DNA of 64,000 nt from Enterococcus nangangensis (GTDB lineage: Bacteria > Bacillota > Bacilli > Lactobacillales > Enterococcaceae). Position numbers and translations under genes: made by a program. Below, piece after piece: positions 8,104 through 17,147 of the stretch; position 1 is the first letter of the stretch; each line of letters starts with the position of its first letter. The DNA lies in NCBI RefSeq assembly GCF_005405245.1, contig NZ_BJDR01000001.1, positions 62,001 through 126,000 of the forward strand. Reading direction: 5' to 3'. The notes under the pieces are model-generated. The model saw nothing but the letters and a program-made list of their open reading frames with translations. It made no database searches and was not told where the DNA came from.

Positions 8104-8420
8104 ATGATGGCGAGTTTCGGATAAAAGATACTCTGTGGCGTAGATACGGAAATCCACAGTCCCTTCTAAACACGTATAGTTTGGAAGCGACTGCGGATTT
8201 TATTTTTTATGTATTTGACCGTGAGCAAGAAGATTTGCTTTGGCAACAATATCTCCACACGGATATGCTAATGAGCTTTAAAGAATTTAAATCCAAACAA
8301 AAAGTTAGAGATATTCGCTCTATCCAGAAACAAAAACCAATTAGCAAAACAGAAGAGAAAAATCTTCTTAACTTTGCAAAAGCAACCCTATTTTCTAACG
8401 AGAAGGGCGGTGAGAATTAA
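8070..8420 (+). CDS. Second tail chaperone frame (gpT-like), made by -1 frameshift
   Basis: This frame opens at 8070, directly behind a TGA at 8067-8069, exactly where the heptamer T TTT TTC in the upstream frame would place a ribosome slipping by -1. It has no convincing start; a TTG at 8181 lacks a ribosome site and would discard conserved-looking residues (VVELDDGEFRIKDTLWRRYG). The fusion of about 251 residues would carry this 114-residue part at its C-terminus, which includes WQQYLHTDMLMSFKEFK. The arrangement is that of lambda gpG/gpGT and most siphophages. Confidence 0.82.
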   Translation, partial: FFLLYRLVVELDDGEFRIKDTLWRRYGNPQSLLNTYSLEATADFIFYVFDREQEDLLWQQYLHTDMLMSFKEFKSKQKVRDIRSIQKQKPISKTEEKNLLNFAKATLFSNEKGGEN

Positions 8421-11107
8421 TGGGGGAAATATTCAAACTCTTTGGAACGATTGGCATTGAAAATGCCGAAGCTAAGAAGGCTTTGCAAGAAACTGAAAAG
8501 CAAGGCGAAACAACAACTAATAAGCTAAAAGGGTTCTTTGATAAGCTAGGAACTAACATTGGAAAAACCTTTTCAGGTATTGGCAAAAAGATTGATTTTA
8601 AAGGTATCCACAAACAGTTTGATACTTTGGGCGGTAAGATTAACTCCGCGCTTGTAAAAGGGGTTCAAACGGGCGCTAAAGCTGTGGCAGTAGTCGGTGG
8701 TGTAGCTATGGCTACCGCTGGAGCAACCTTAGTTAAAAGCATGAACCTTGCCGGCGAGCTGGAACAGAACTTAGGCGGTAGCGTGGCAGTATTCGAGAAA
8801 TATGCTAACGAGATGCAGCAAACAGGGGTTAATGCCTTTAAAACGATGGGTCTGTCACAATCAGACTTCTTAGCCACCGCAAACGTTATGGGTTCTTTAT
8901 TCCAAGGTACCGGGTTTACAGTTAAAGAATCTATGGATATGACTTCTGAAGCTATGCAAAGAGCTTCTGACGTTGCTTCTATCATGGGTATTGATATTGA
9001 CAGCGCAATGCAATCTGTAGCCGGTATGGCTAAGGGCAACTTTACAATGATGGATAACTTAGGTGTCGCTATTAATGACACCACCATCGGGAATTATGCG
9101 TTGTCTAAAGGTATTGAAAAGTCTACGCAAGAAATGTCTATTCAAGAAAAAGTCGGACTTGCCAATCAGTTGTTCTTGGAGAAAACCGCTAAGTATGCCG
9201 GAAACTATGCGAAAGAAAACGATACTCTATCAGGTTCTTTGCAAACCGCTAAAGGAGCTTTAAGCAACTTTATGTCGGGTGCTGGAGATATTGATGCAGT
9301 AGTAGATTCTTGGATGAATTTTGGTTCAGTTGCCGGTAAGATGGCTAAAGAATTAGCGCCAAAACTATTTAAGGGATTACTTCAGGCTATTCAAACTTTA
9401 GTTCCAAAGATTCCTGGAATTGCTGCCGACTTAGCCGAAAACTTCGCGAGCGTGTTGGCAGAGATGTTCGGTGACGGTGCGAGAGATGCGTTCGGGGTGC
9501 TGTATGACACGATAGTTGCATCGATAGACGGTCTTAAATCTGCTTTTGATTTTATCGTCAAATACAAAGATATCTTTACACCTATCGCGGTAGGAATTGG
9601 TGCAGTGGTAGCGGGGTTGAGCGCTTATAATGCGATTACTAAAATTGCTACTGGCATTCAAACCGCTTTTAATATAGTTTTGAGTGCTAATCCAATTGCT
9701 CTTGTAATTATGGCAATTACTGCCTTGGTTGCCGGCTTAACCTATTTCTTCACTAAAACAGAAACAGGAAAAGAAATTTGGCAAAAGTTTATGGACTTCT
9801 TAGTGAATACTTGGAACTCCATCAAAGAAACTGCAGTGAATGTATTTACAGCGGTTTCTGAGTTCTTTTCTACGACTTGGGCTGCTATTAAAGACTTCTT
9901 TGTGAACACATGGAATAGCATTGTTGAGTTTATGACACCAATCATTGAGACGATTAAAAACGTCATTACAGTGGGGTTCATGCTCATTCAATCAATCATT
10001 GAAGGGGTTATTACTTTTGTAACTTCGATAATTCAAGCAGGATGGAACATCATTCAAGCGGTATTCCAAACAGTAATGAATATCATTCAGTCAATTATTG
10101 ATGCAGTATGGGGTGCTATTGGTGATAAGGTAATGGCGGTAATGACTTCCATTCAAAACGTTATCTCTACTGTCTGGAGTGTCATTAGTAGCGTGGTTTC
10201 TACTGTGGTTAATGCTATTAAAGATACTGTCGGAGTAGCCTGGGATTGGATTAGTTCTAAAACTAATGCTGCTTTCAATACTGTCAAAAGTGTAGTTTCT
10301 ACCATTTGGAATGCTATTAAGTCGGTCATTTCAACCGTTGTCGAAAATGTAAAAACTGTTGTATCTAATGTATGGAATGCAATTAGTTCAATAACATCTA
10401 GCATTTTTAATGCTGTCAAAGGCGTAGTAACAAGTGTCTGGGATAACATCAAGTCTACTATCAGCAATGTTGTAAATACTGTTAAAAATAAGGTTACGGA
10501 AGTTTGGAATGGTATTAAGTCCACTACTTCAAGTGTATTTAATGGTATTAAAGATGTGGCTACAAACGTTTGGAACAATATCAAATCTGCTATGACTGCA
10601 CCAGTAGAAGCTGCTAAGAATACTATTAGTGGAATAATTGATAAAATCAAAGGATTCTTTAGCGGGCTTAATCTTAAACTTCCTGAAATTAAAATGCCTA
10701 AGCTTCCACACTTTAGCATTAAGGGTAGTTTTAGTTTAACGCCTCCTTCCGTGCCGAAGCTTAGCGTGGATTGGTATGCCAAAGGTGGTATCATGCAAAA
10801 AGCTATGGCATTTGGTATGAATGGCAATAATGTCATGGTTGGTGGCGAAGCTGGTAAAGAAGCTATTCTTCCGTTAAATGAACAAACACTTGGTGATATT
10901 GGCAAAGGCATTGCAGGACAAATGGGTTACAGCCAAGAAGCGGTAGTTTCCAAGCTAGATGAATTAATCTACGCCATTAAATCACTGTTTGAAGAATTTG
11001 AGGGATTAAAAGTAGTTCTTGATTCCGGCGAGTTAGTCGGTGCAATTAAAGAAAAGATTAACGAAGTTTTAGGTGAAAAAATTGTCTATGAAGGGCGGGG
11101 GATTTAA
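8420..11107 (+). CDS. Tape measure protein
   Basis: 895 residues; sets tail length and passes through the tail during DNA ejection. The N-terminal part contains the tape measure core (VAVFEKYANEMQQTGVNAF, then QSDFLATANVMGSLFQGTGF and SMDMTSEAMQRASDVASIMG). Hydrophobic segments follow at roughly residues 385-450 (FTPIAVGIGAVVAGLSAYNA and ANPIALVIMAITALVAGL). From about residue 450 to 740 the chain consists of tandem units with a repeated tryptophan (VWNAIKS, VWDNIKS, VWNGIKS, VWNNIKS). The C-terminus has the GGEAGKEAILPLNE motif common to these proteins. Start overlaps the upstream stop. Confidence 0.95.
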   Translation: MGEIFKLFGTIGIENAEAKKALQETEKQGETTTNKLKGFFDKLGTNIGKTFSGIGKKIDFKGIHKQFDTLGGKINSALVKGVQTGAKAVAVVGGVAMATAGATLVKSMNLAGELEQNLGGSVAVFEKYANEMQQTGVNAFKTMGLSQSDFLATANVMGSLFQGTGFTVKESMDMTSEAMQRASDVASIMGIDIDSAMQSVAGMAKGNFTMMDNLGVAINDTTIGNYALSKGIEKSTQEMSIQEKVGLANQLFLEKTAKYAGNYAKENDTLSGSLQTAKGALSNFMSGAGDIDAVVDSWMNFGSVAGKMAKELAPKLFKGLLQAIQTLVPKIPGIAADLAENFASVLAEMFGDGARDAFGVLYDTIVASIDGLKSAFDFIVKYKDIFTPIAVGIGAVVAGLSAYNAITKIATGIQTAFNIVLSANPIALVIMAITALVAGLTYFFTKTETGKEIWQKFMDFLVNTWNSIKETAVNVFTAVSEFFSTTWAAIKDFFVNTWNSIVEFMTPIIETIKNVITVGFMLIQSIIEGVITFVTSIIQAGWNIIQAVFQTVMNIIQSIIDAVWGAIGDKVMAVMTSIQNVISTVWSVISSVVSTVVNAIKDTVGVAWDWISSKTNAAFNTVKSVVSTIWNAIKSVISTVVENVKTVVSNVWNAISSITSSIFNAVKGVVTSVWDNIKSTISNVVNTVKNKVTEVWNGIKSTTSSVFNGIKDVATNVWNNIKSAMTAPVEAAKNTISGIIDKIKGFFSGLNLKLPEIKMPKLPHFSIKGSFSLTPPSVPKLSVDWYAKGGIMQKAMAFGMNGNNVMVGGEAGKEAILPLNEQTLGDIGKGIAGQMGYSQEAVVSKLDELIYAIKSLFEEFEGLKVVLDSGELVGAIKEKINEVLGEKIVYEGRGI
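10160..10600 (+). repeat. Degenerate in-frame tandem repeats in the tape measure gene
   Basis: The encoded chain repeats a unit of about 33 residues (sub-units of 11) of the type VWN-(A/G/N)-IKS followed by a V/S/T-rich stretch. At DNA level the copies are diverged, so the repeat is best seen in the protein. The spacing fits an extended helix that measures tail length. Confidence 0.7.
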
Positions 11108-11760
11108 TGCGACAAATTGAAATCAATGGTAAATGGACCTTTGACGACTATGGTCTACTATTAGCTCCTGACCCTGAAATAGGCACTGCTGAACCTAAAA
11201 CAGAATTGATTGACATTCCCGCGGGAGACGGCTCCTTGGATATCAGTGAAGCCTTGACTGGAGAAATCCACTATAAAGACCGTGAACTAAAATTTGATTT
11301 ACTTTTTCCTGAAGATCGTACGGATTGGGATGCTATTTACAGCACTATTTTGAATGCTTGGCACGGGAGAAGATTGCCTATCACTATGCCTCAGTATCCT
11401 GAATACTACTTTGAAGGGCGACTACACGTCAGCCGATTAGAAGAAGACAATTCAATGGCGAAGGTAGAAGTGAAAGCTACAGTTAATCCTTATCGTTTGA
11501 AAAAAGAAATAACTAAAGTTTCTGGAACTGTTTCAGGAACATCGCTTGTCTTTGAGTTGTTCAATCAAAGAATGTCTACTTTTCCTACGTTTAAAATATC
11601 CGCAAACTGTCAAATTAAATTTAACGGAGGGACTTATGCTCATAGTTCTGGCGAGTTTACTTTGGCTGAAATATTATTCACTGAGGGAATCAATACAGTT
11701 GAAATTGTGGTGCCTTCTGGAACTACGGTAGAAATTAGCTATCAAGAGGGGGCTTTATAA
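11107..11760 (+). CDS. Distal tail protein (Dit)
   Basis: 217 residues. Dit forms the hexameric hub at the tail tip that joins tail tube, tail-associated lysin and baseplate. The N-terminal belt domain is recognisable from the opening IEINGKWTFDDYGLLL, then ELIDIPAGDGSLDISEALTG and REL(K)FDLLFPEDRTDWDAIY; the sequence ends in a small beta-rich galectin-like part. It follows the tape measure gene with a TAATG overlap and precedes the tail-associated protein, the conserved order. Confidence 0.88.
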   Translation: MRQIEINGKWTFDDYGLLLAPDPEIGTAEPKTELIDIPAGDGSLDISEALTGEIHYKDRELKFDLLFPEDRTDWDAIYSTILNAWHGRRLPITMPQYPEYYFEGRLHVSRLEEDNSMAKVEVKATVNPYRLKKEITKVSGTVSGTSLVFELFNQRMSTFPTFKISANCQIKFNGGTYAHSSGEFTLAEILFTEGINTVEIVVPSGTTVEISYQEGAL

Positions 11761-11761
11761 A

Positions 11762-13372
11762 ATGTATCTCGTTAAATTAGATGGAGAAGTTTTATACGAT
11801 CCCCGCGCTAAAGGGTACGAAATTTTCACACCAAAGTTAAAACTAGAAGTAAATAAAGTGGGTAGTTTTGAGTTTACGATTTATAAAAGCCATCCACTCT
11901 TTAATCGTATTAACAAATTAAAAAGCATTGTTGAAGTCTATCAGAATAATGTATTACGTTTTAGGGGTCGTGTCTTAAATGATACGGCTTCTTTTGTTAA
12001 TGCGAGAAAAGTGACGGTTGAAGGCGAGCTTTCTTATTTCAACGATACAGTTTTACGACCGTACAGCTTCACTGGCCCAGTGGCAGATTACGTCCAATTA
12101 ATACTAGACCAGCACAATAGCCAAGTATCCGCGGATAAACAGTTTGTTTTAGGAGAAGTGACAGTCACAGACCCTAATGACTTAATTGTAAGAAGTGATA
12201 CGACTTATCCCAATACTTGGGATGTGGTGGAAGATAAATTGATTAAATCTCTTGGCGGTTTTTTAATGATTCGGCGTGAAGATGGCGTGAACTATCTTGA
12301 TTACTTGGTAGATAGCGATTACCGCTCTGACCAAGAAATCACGCTTGGAAAAAATTTATTGGACCTCGTTAAAACATCTTCGGCTGCCGAGTTGTATACT
12401 GCACTACTGCCTTTGGGAGCAGAATTACACGACGGAGAAGGTCACAATACTAGCGAAAGATTAACTATTAAAAGTGTTAACAATGACCTAGATTACATTC
12501 AAGATGATGATGCGGTAGCTCAATATGGTTTTATCCTTAAAACAAAAGACTGGAAAGATGTTACTCTTCCTGAAAACTTGTTGCGTAAAGCAAAACAAGA
12601 CTTAGCAGACGGAATTAAGCTATCTACTACGCTAAATTTATCTGCAATTGATTTAAAAAATGCCGGACAAAGCGTCAATAACTTCCGTATTTTTGAATAT
12701 GTAAAAGTAAATAGTACTGCTCATTTGGTTGATGAGTTTCTACTAGTAGAAAAGCTAGAACTTAACTTAGCAGACGTCAGTCAAGACAAACTGACTATTG
12801 GGATTACTCGCAAGACATTAACGGATAGCCAAGTTTCCACAGACAAAGTTATCAAAAAAGTAGAATCTGATTATGTAGTCGGCGAGCGAGTTACTAATTT
12901 GCAAAATCAAATTACAGAGCAAAGTTCTTTGATTCAACAAGAAGCCGATTCTATTCGCATGGATATCGAAGAAACTTATACTTCTAAGGACGATTTTTCC
13001 ACGTATAAAGAAACGGTGGGCACTCAATTTGAGCAGGCAAAAAACCAATTCTTGTTTAATTTCAACCAGTTAATTGAGCAGATTGAAAACGTGGACAATG
13101 AGACAAAAACACAATTCTTAGAAATCGTGAAGTATATCCGTTTTGTAGATGGAAATATCATCTTAGGCCGTTCGGATAGCGAAATTACTTTGCGTATTAT
13201 GAATAACAGAGTGCAGTTTCTTCAATCGGGACATGAAGTAGCCTATATTACGAACAACAAGCTATATATTACTGATGGCGAGTTCTTGAATAGTTTACGC
13301 CTAGGGAATTTTGCCTTTGTGCCACGAGAGAATGGAAACCTAAGCTTTAAATGGGTAGGGGGAACAGTTTAA
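11762..13372 (+). CDS. Tail-associated protein / prophage endopeptidase-tail family (Tal, gp18-like)
   Basis: 536 residues. The N-terminal 370 or so residues match the gp27-like hub of siphophage tail-tip proteins (LEVNKVGSFEFTIYKSHPLF, LVRSDTTYPNTWDVVEDKL, TALLPLGAELHDGEG). Residues from about 375 to 450 form a coiled coil (NLQNQITEQSSLIQQEADS). The C-terminus is a short beta domain. No peptidoglycan hydrolase domain is visible, so in this phage it is likely a structural hub rather than a tail lysin. It sits one base after Dit and overlaps the next gene's start. Confidence 0.85.
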   Translation: MYLVKLDGEVLYDPRAKGYEIFTPKLKLEVNKVGSFEFTIYKSHPLFNRINKLKSIVEVYQNNVLRFRGRVLNDTASFVNARKVTVEGELSYFNDTVLRPYSFTGPVADYVQLILDQHNSQVSADKQFVLGEVTVTDPNDLIVRSDTTYPNTWDVVEDKLIKSLGGFLMIRREDGVNYLDYLVDSDYRSDQEITLGKNLLDLVKTSSAAELYTALLPLGAELHDGEGHNTSERLTIKSVNNDLDYIQDDDAVAQYGFILKTKDWKDVTLPENLLRKAKQDLADGIKLSTTLNLSAIDLKNAGQSVNNFRIFEYVKVNSTAHLVDEFLLVEKLELNLADVSQDKLTIGITRKTLTDSQVSTDKVIKKVESDYVVGERVTNLQNQITEQSSLIQQEADSIRMDIEETYTSKDDFSTYKETVGTQFEQAKNQFLFNFNQLIEQIENVDNETKTQFLEIVKYIRFVDGNIILGRSDSEITLRIMNNRVQFLQSGHEVAYITNNKLYITDGEFLNSLRLGNFAFVPRENGNLSFKWVGGTV

Positions 13373-15237
13373 TGGCAACTTATTATTCAAATAAGCGTGG
13401 TGGTTGGCAGTTAAAAGCTGATATCACCTACACGCAGAACATAGGTGGAAACTATTCAGACATTACAATAAAAGTCTACCTAGTGGCTGACCCAACTTGG
13501 AGAATTAATGCTTCTACTATGAGTGGGAGCACTACAATTAATGGTAGCTCTGCTGGTTTTAGTGCTAATCCTTCTACTGGTGGCGGAACTACTCAATTGT
13601 TAACATCACGAACAGTGAAAGTTAACCATAACTCTGATGGTTCTAAATCCGTCGGTATTTCCTTCAGTTATGCTTTAAATATTTACTCAGGGTCTCTTGG
13701 TGGAAACGTGGGGACATTGAGTGGTAGTGGCACCTTGGCATTGCCTAAAATTCCAAGGGCGTTCGATTTTATCATTAGCACAAGAACTGTTGAGATGGGT
13801 ACTAATCTAACTGTAAATGTTAGAAACAATGGGTCTGGCTATCAAGGATGGCTTTACTTAAAATTTGGCAACAAGAAAGTTAAGCTAGCTGGTCCCACTC
13901 CTATCGGCTCAAACTTTACTGTTAATCCTAAAATAGAAGATTTTGCCTCTGTAATTCCTAATGCAACTAGTGGTACCGGTTCGGTAGTTTTGGAAACTTG
14001 GCAAGGTGACAATAACAAGATAGGAGAAAACGTAGAACCGGTAACTCTGACTATTCCAGACAGTGTTAAGCCATCTATTTCAGAATTAATCGACACCGAA
14101 ACCGAATCTAAAGTAACTGACATTATTGATGTTGCTGACACTTTTGTACAATACCAAAGCAAAATAAAGCTTTCGGCAACAGGAACAGGAATATACGGTT
14201 CAACCATAAGAAGTTACAAATTTGAGTTAGACACCGCTAATTTTAATGGTTCAGCTAACAATGCCACTTTTGACCTTAAAACATTAGAACTTCAAACTGG
14301 AACCGTGCCAATTAAAGCAACTGTAACGGATAGTCGGGGCAGAACTGCAAGTATTACCAAAAATATTAATATCCTGACGTACAAACAGCCTACAGCATTG
14401 CTAAAAGCTTGGCGAAGCGATGATGAGCAAAATCCTTTGGACGAAGGTACGTTTGTAACTTTGCAGACTATTGTGTCTGCATCTCCACTATTCGAGAAAA
14501 ACCCAATGGCTTTTACTCTAGAACGTGCTAAACAAGGTACAGACAACTGGACGGAGATTAGTCAAAATTTTGAAGGATATGAATTTGATGAAGAAAACAC
14601 GTATTCTGGCTTCACATTAGATGAGGGATACATCTTCCGCTTTACAGTCAAAGACCAATTCACAGAGGTACGGTCGCAATCCTTTGTTTCTACAGCTTTT
14701 ACCACCGTGGACTATCGAGCGGGGGGACACGGCATCGCTTTTGGAAAAGTAGCTACTGATGATGGATTTTGGGTAGGCGGTCAAATGCCCGCTCACATTC
14801 AGATGAGTGAAGAACGTCATATCCTGACTATTAATAAAGAAGACGGAGAACCTTCTAAAATCATTACTATGGATGCTGATGAGCGCGTTTTAGTGAATAA
14901 CCAATTGCGCTTTTTTGACACTGGGTGGATTGAACTCAATAGTGATAAAACGTTGATATACCGTGTTAAGGACAACGTCTTATACATTTATATTGATATG
15001 AACAGTAGCACAGCAATGCCTAGTGAAGGATATGTATTCGGAACTCTCCCGGAAGAATATAGACCTGAGCGAAGAATGATGATGGATATTGCTCAATGGC
15101 ATATGTCTACAACGTCTATCGGGCGTTTTCAAATTAACGGTAAAGGCGCACCTGACCATGGCAAATGCCAATTAATTAAAGTATCAAATGATACTGTCGA
15201 ATTATCAGGATATGTTACGCCAATTTTATTAGGGTAG
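13372..15237 (+). CDS. Siphophage baseplate protein, DUF859 family
   Basis: 621 residues. The N-terminal stretch (YYSNKRGGWQLKADITYTQN, then TRTVKVNHNSDGSKSVGISF and SGTLALPKIPRA) is characteristic of DUF859 siphophage proteins, usually part of the baseplate or tail fibre. The middle is built of Ig-like beta repeats with TV(T)DSRGRTAS. The C-terminal third (YRAGGHGIAFGKVATDDGFWVG onward) resembles receptor-binding tail modules. The ATG at 13372 overlaps the stop of the preceding gene; the upstream in-frame codons from 13351 lie inside that gene and lack a ribosome site. Confidence 0.85.
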   Translation: MATYYSNKRGGWQLKADITYTQNIGGNYSDITIKVYLVADPTWRINASTMSGSTTINGSSAGFSANPSTGGGTTQLLTSRTVKVNHNSDGSKSVGISFSYALNIYSGSLGGNVGTLSGSGTLALPKIPRAFDFIISTRTVEMGTNLTVNVRNNGSGYQGWLYLKFGNKKVKLAGPTPIGSNFTVNPKIEDFASVIPNATSGTGSVVLETWQGDNNKIGENVEPVTLTIPDSVKPSISELIDTETESKVTDIIDVADTFVQYQSKIKLSATGTGIYGSTIRSYKFELDTANFNGSANNATFDLKTLELQTGTVPIKATVTDSRGRTASITKNINILTYKQPTALLKAWRSDDEQNPLDEGTFVTLQTIVSASPLFEKNPMAFTLERAKQGTDNWTEISQNFEGYEFDEENTYSGFTLDEGYIFRFTVKDQFTEVRSQSFVSTAFTTVDYRAGGHGIAFGKVATDDGFWVGGQMPAHIQMSEERHILTINKEDGEPSKIITMDADERVLVNNQLRFFDTGWIELNSDKTLIYRVKDNVLYIYIDMNSSTAMPSEGYVFGTLPEEYRPERRMMMDIAQWHMSTTSIGRFQINGKGAPDHGKCQLIKVSNDTVELSGYVTPILLG

Positions 15238-15248
15238 GAGTTGAATAC

Positions 15249-16388
15249 ATGCAAACAATTAAATTATTTTTAGATAAAAACAATCCCTTGACGGAAACCA
15301 TACGACTACGTCAAGGAGATGGTGGGATTAAACAAATTCAAATTATTGTTGAAAAAGACGGAGCGCCCGTCAGCCTTGCGAACTATTCTATGAAGTTTGA
15401 AGCCACATTGCCTAGCGGTAAATTTACTGACGGAGTATGTGTTAAGCGAGACGACAGCTTTGTTTACACTTTCAGCAAGACAAATACTTCAGAAGCTGGG
15501 AAGATGTCTATTGCATATTTTCGACTTATCGGAGCTCTAGATACTTCGGTAGCAACTCGAGATGTCAGCGTCTATGTAGATAAAGCAGCAGACATCAGCC
15601 AAGGGCAAGCTGATAAGTATATGTCTGATGCAGATAAATTGCTACAAGACATGGAAAACCATCTAGCAAATGCTTCCGAACAATTAGACGAGCAAGACCG
15701 ACAGATTGCGGAATTGCAAGAAAATTTACGGCTGAAACAAGCCTGGTGTCGTAATACTGATACGGGGGAAGACTTTACCAAAACAAGGCCTGGGGAAAAC
15801 TTGCTTTCCGGAAATACATCTGCGGAATGGACTACGCCACCGTATAATGAGACGGGTGTGGGATTTGGCATATATAAGAGCGGGCTAGAAAGTTTTCTTG
15901 CTGCTAGAGTAGGTGAGAATGTAACGTTTTCTTTCGAGGCAAAAGTATCCGGTACACCCGGCGATTGGGATATGTATACCGACAACGGACAGCCAAAATA
16001 TATGTATGAACATCAAGGATTTACCGCGAAAACCAATGGATGGGAATACTATAGATTTTCTTCGATTATTGTAGAAATCGCAGGGAATACAGGTCCGACT
16101 CAGATACAAGTGTACGGGAGAAGTGGCGGAAGGCTAGTCTCCCTAAGAAATTTTAAAATCGAAGATGGAGAAAATTTAAGCCCTATCTATACTCCATCCC
16201 CGCAAGATGACCCAGTCAGTGCTTATTTGCCATACGTCGGATTTGCCAACACAGATTCCAATATTTTTTCTGATTACAAATGGATTGGCAATCCCGACCG
16301 ATTGCAGTCGCAAATTGAGCAATTGCAATCGAGTAATATCAATGCGCGACTTTTACAAATTGAAAATCAACTAAAATTGGGGGAATAA
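15249..16388 (+). CDS. Upper baseplate / receptor-binding protein, BppU N-terminal type
   Basis: 379 residues. The first ~110 residues (DKNNPLTETIRLRQGDGGIK, LANYSMKFEATLPSGKF, SEAGKMSIAYFRL) match the BppU N-terminal domain (DUF2479) that anchors receptor-binding arms to the baseplate. A coiled coil follows (residues ~120-160, MENHLANASEQLDEQDRQI). Residues ~175-310 look like a beta-sandwich carbohydrate-binding module (NLLSGNTSAEW, VTFSFEAKVSGTPGDWDMY, GRLVSLRNFKIEDGE). A short coiled coil ends the chain. Likely determines which host surface sugar is bound. Confidence 0.8.
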   Translation: MQTIKLFLDKNNPLTETIRLRQGDGGIKQIQIIVEKDGAPVSLANYSMKFEATLPSGKFTDGVCVKRDDSFVYTFSKTNTSEAGKMSIAYFRLIGALDTSVATRDVSVYVDKAADISQGQADKYMSDADKLLQDMENHLANASEQLDEQDRQIAELQENLRLKQAWCRNTDTGEDFTKTRPGENLLSGNTSAEWTTPPYNETGVGFGIYKSGLESFLAARVGENVTFSFEAKVSGTPGDWDMYTDNGQPKYMYEHQGFTAKTNGWEYYRFSSIIVEIAGNTGPTQIQVYGRSGGRLVSLRNFKIEDGENLSPIYTPSPQDDPVSAYLPYVGFANTDSNIFSDYKWIGNPDRLQSQIEQLQSSNINARLLQIENQLKLGE

Positions 16389-16391
16389 AAA

Positions 16392-16661
16392 ATGAAAACA
16401 GTGTATAAAGTTAGTGGAAATACTTATGAAGAATGGCAAGCACCAGAAAACGCAATCGTGGTTAGACCGTTTACGGAAATCGAGCCACCACAAGACGAAA
16501 ATATGATGATTGCTGGATATGACTGGGAAAATAATAAATGGATTGCGGTGGAAGGAGTACCTGTTGCTAAATACGATAGCTTAAATCGCATGGCTGGACA
16601 ACTCATGCTTAATTTGGCTAAATTGCAAAAAGACGTAAACAATTTAAAGGGGGCTGAATAA
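16392..16661 (+). CDS. Small phage tail/baseplate protein (89 aa)
   Basis: 89 residues, starting three bases after the baseplate gene. The N-terminal half contains aromatic beta segments (YDWENNKWIA), and the C-terminal half is helical (LNRMAGQLMLNLAKLQKDVNNL). Proteins of this size and layout often accompany receptor-binding proteins, but I do not recognise a family with confidence. It precedes an XkdX-like gene, so it belongs to the tail operon. Confidence 0.6.
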   Translation: MKTVYKVSGNTYEEWQAPENAIVVRPFTEIEPPQDENMMIAGYDWENNKWIAVEGVPVAKYDSLNRMAGQLMLNLAKLQKDVNNLKGAE

Positions 16662-16662
16662 T

Positions 16663-16842
16663 ATGTTTCCAACTGCTGAAGATGTGAGATGGTTTTATGA
16701 TTCAGGAGCATACACTGAAGACGATGTGCAAACTTTTGTCGACTTAGGCGTGATTACAAAAGAAGATTATCAATCTATTGTTGGAACTGAAGACGTGCTA
16801 CTGGACGCTATGAAACAGATTAGTGATGCTGTAAATAAATAA
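16663..16842 (+). CDS. XkdX-family phage protein (59 aa)
   Basis: 59 residues, too short for usual ORF cut-offs. The pattern of an N-terminal WFYDSGAYTEDDVQTFVDLG followed by VITKEDYQSIVG is that of the small XkdX proteins found at the end of many Gram-positive phage tail operons; function unknown. Ribosome site GGGG lies in the end of the preceding gene (AAAGGGGGCTG). It is followed at once by an intrinsic terminator. Confidence 0.8.
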   Translation: MFPTAEDVRWFYDSGAYTEDDVQTFVDLGVITKEDYQSIVGTEDVLLDAMKQISDAVNK

Positions 16843-16847
16843 TTTTC

Positions 16848-16876
16848 GAGGGGAGCTGAAAAGCTCCTCTTTATTT
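16848..16876 (+). terminator. Intrinsic terminator after the tail operon
   Basis: AGGGGAGCT pairs with AGCTCCTCT (one G-T pair) around a GAAA loop, followed by TTATTTT. It separates the tail genes from the lysis genes, although readthrough is expected in phage late transcription. Confidence 0.75.
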
Positions 16877-16898
16877 TGGGATAAGGAAGTGTCGGGAT

Positions 16899-17135
16899 GT
16901 GGCAAATGACGAAAAATTATGGCAAGAAGTTTTACAGCGCCTAGTCAAAATCGAAGAGAATACAAAAGGGCTAGATGATGTAGCAAAAAAAGCACAAGAT
17001 GCCTATGCGATGTCTTGTGCAAATAAAGATGATATCAGCGAGCTAAAAGACGCTCAAAAAAGCAATCGCAATTGGCTCATGACGATTATAGCTGGGATTA
17101 TTGGATACGTTATCACTACTTATTTATTTAAATAG
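16899..17135 (+). CDS. xhlA: XhlA-like hemolysin / holin-associated membrane protein
   Basis: 78 residues. An N-terminal helical, charged part (LQRLVKIEENTKGLDDVAKKA and later KDDISELKDAQKSN) is followed by one C-terminal membrane segment (WLMTIIAGIIGYVITTYLF). This is the layout of XhlA proteins, which assist holin-mediated lysis. Start GTG at 16899, with a GGAAG..GGG purine stretch upstream. The holin gene follows 12 bases later. Confidence 0.8.
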   Translation: MANDEKLWQEVLQRLVKIEENTKGLDDVAKKAQDAYAMSCANKDDISELKDAQKSNRNWLMTIIAGIIGYVITTYLFK

Positions 17136-17147
17136 GAGGCAAATAAG

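Noticed and set aside
8181..8420. gpT-like frame as an independent gene from TTG 8181
   Set aside because: No ribosome site is present, and the frame is open back exactly to the slippery heptamer.
10153..10911. 252-residue minus-strand ORF inside the tape measure gene
   Set aside because: It is a mirror of the repetitive tape measure coding sequence, rich in L, T and S, without a ribosome site.
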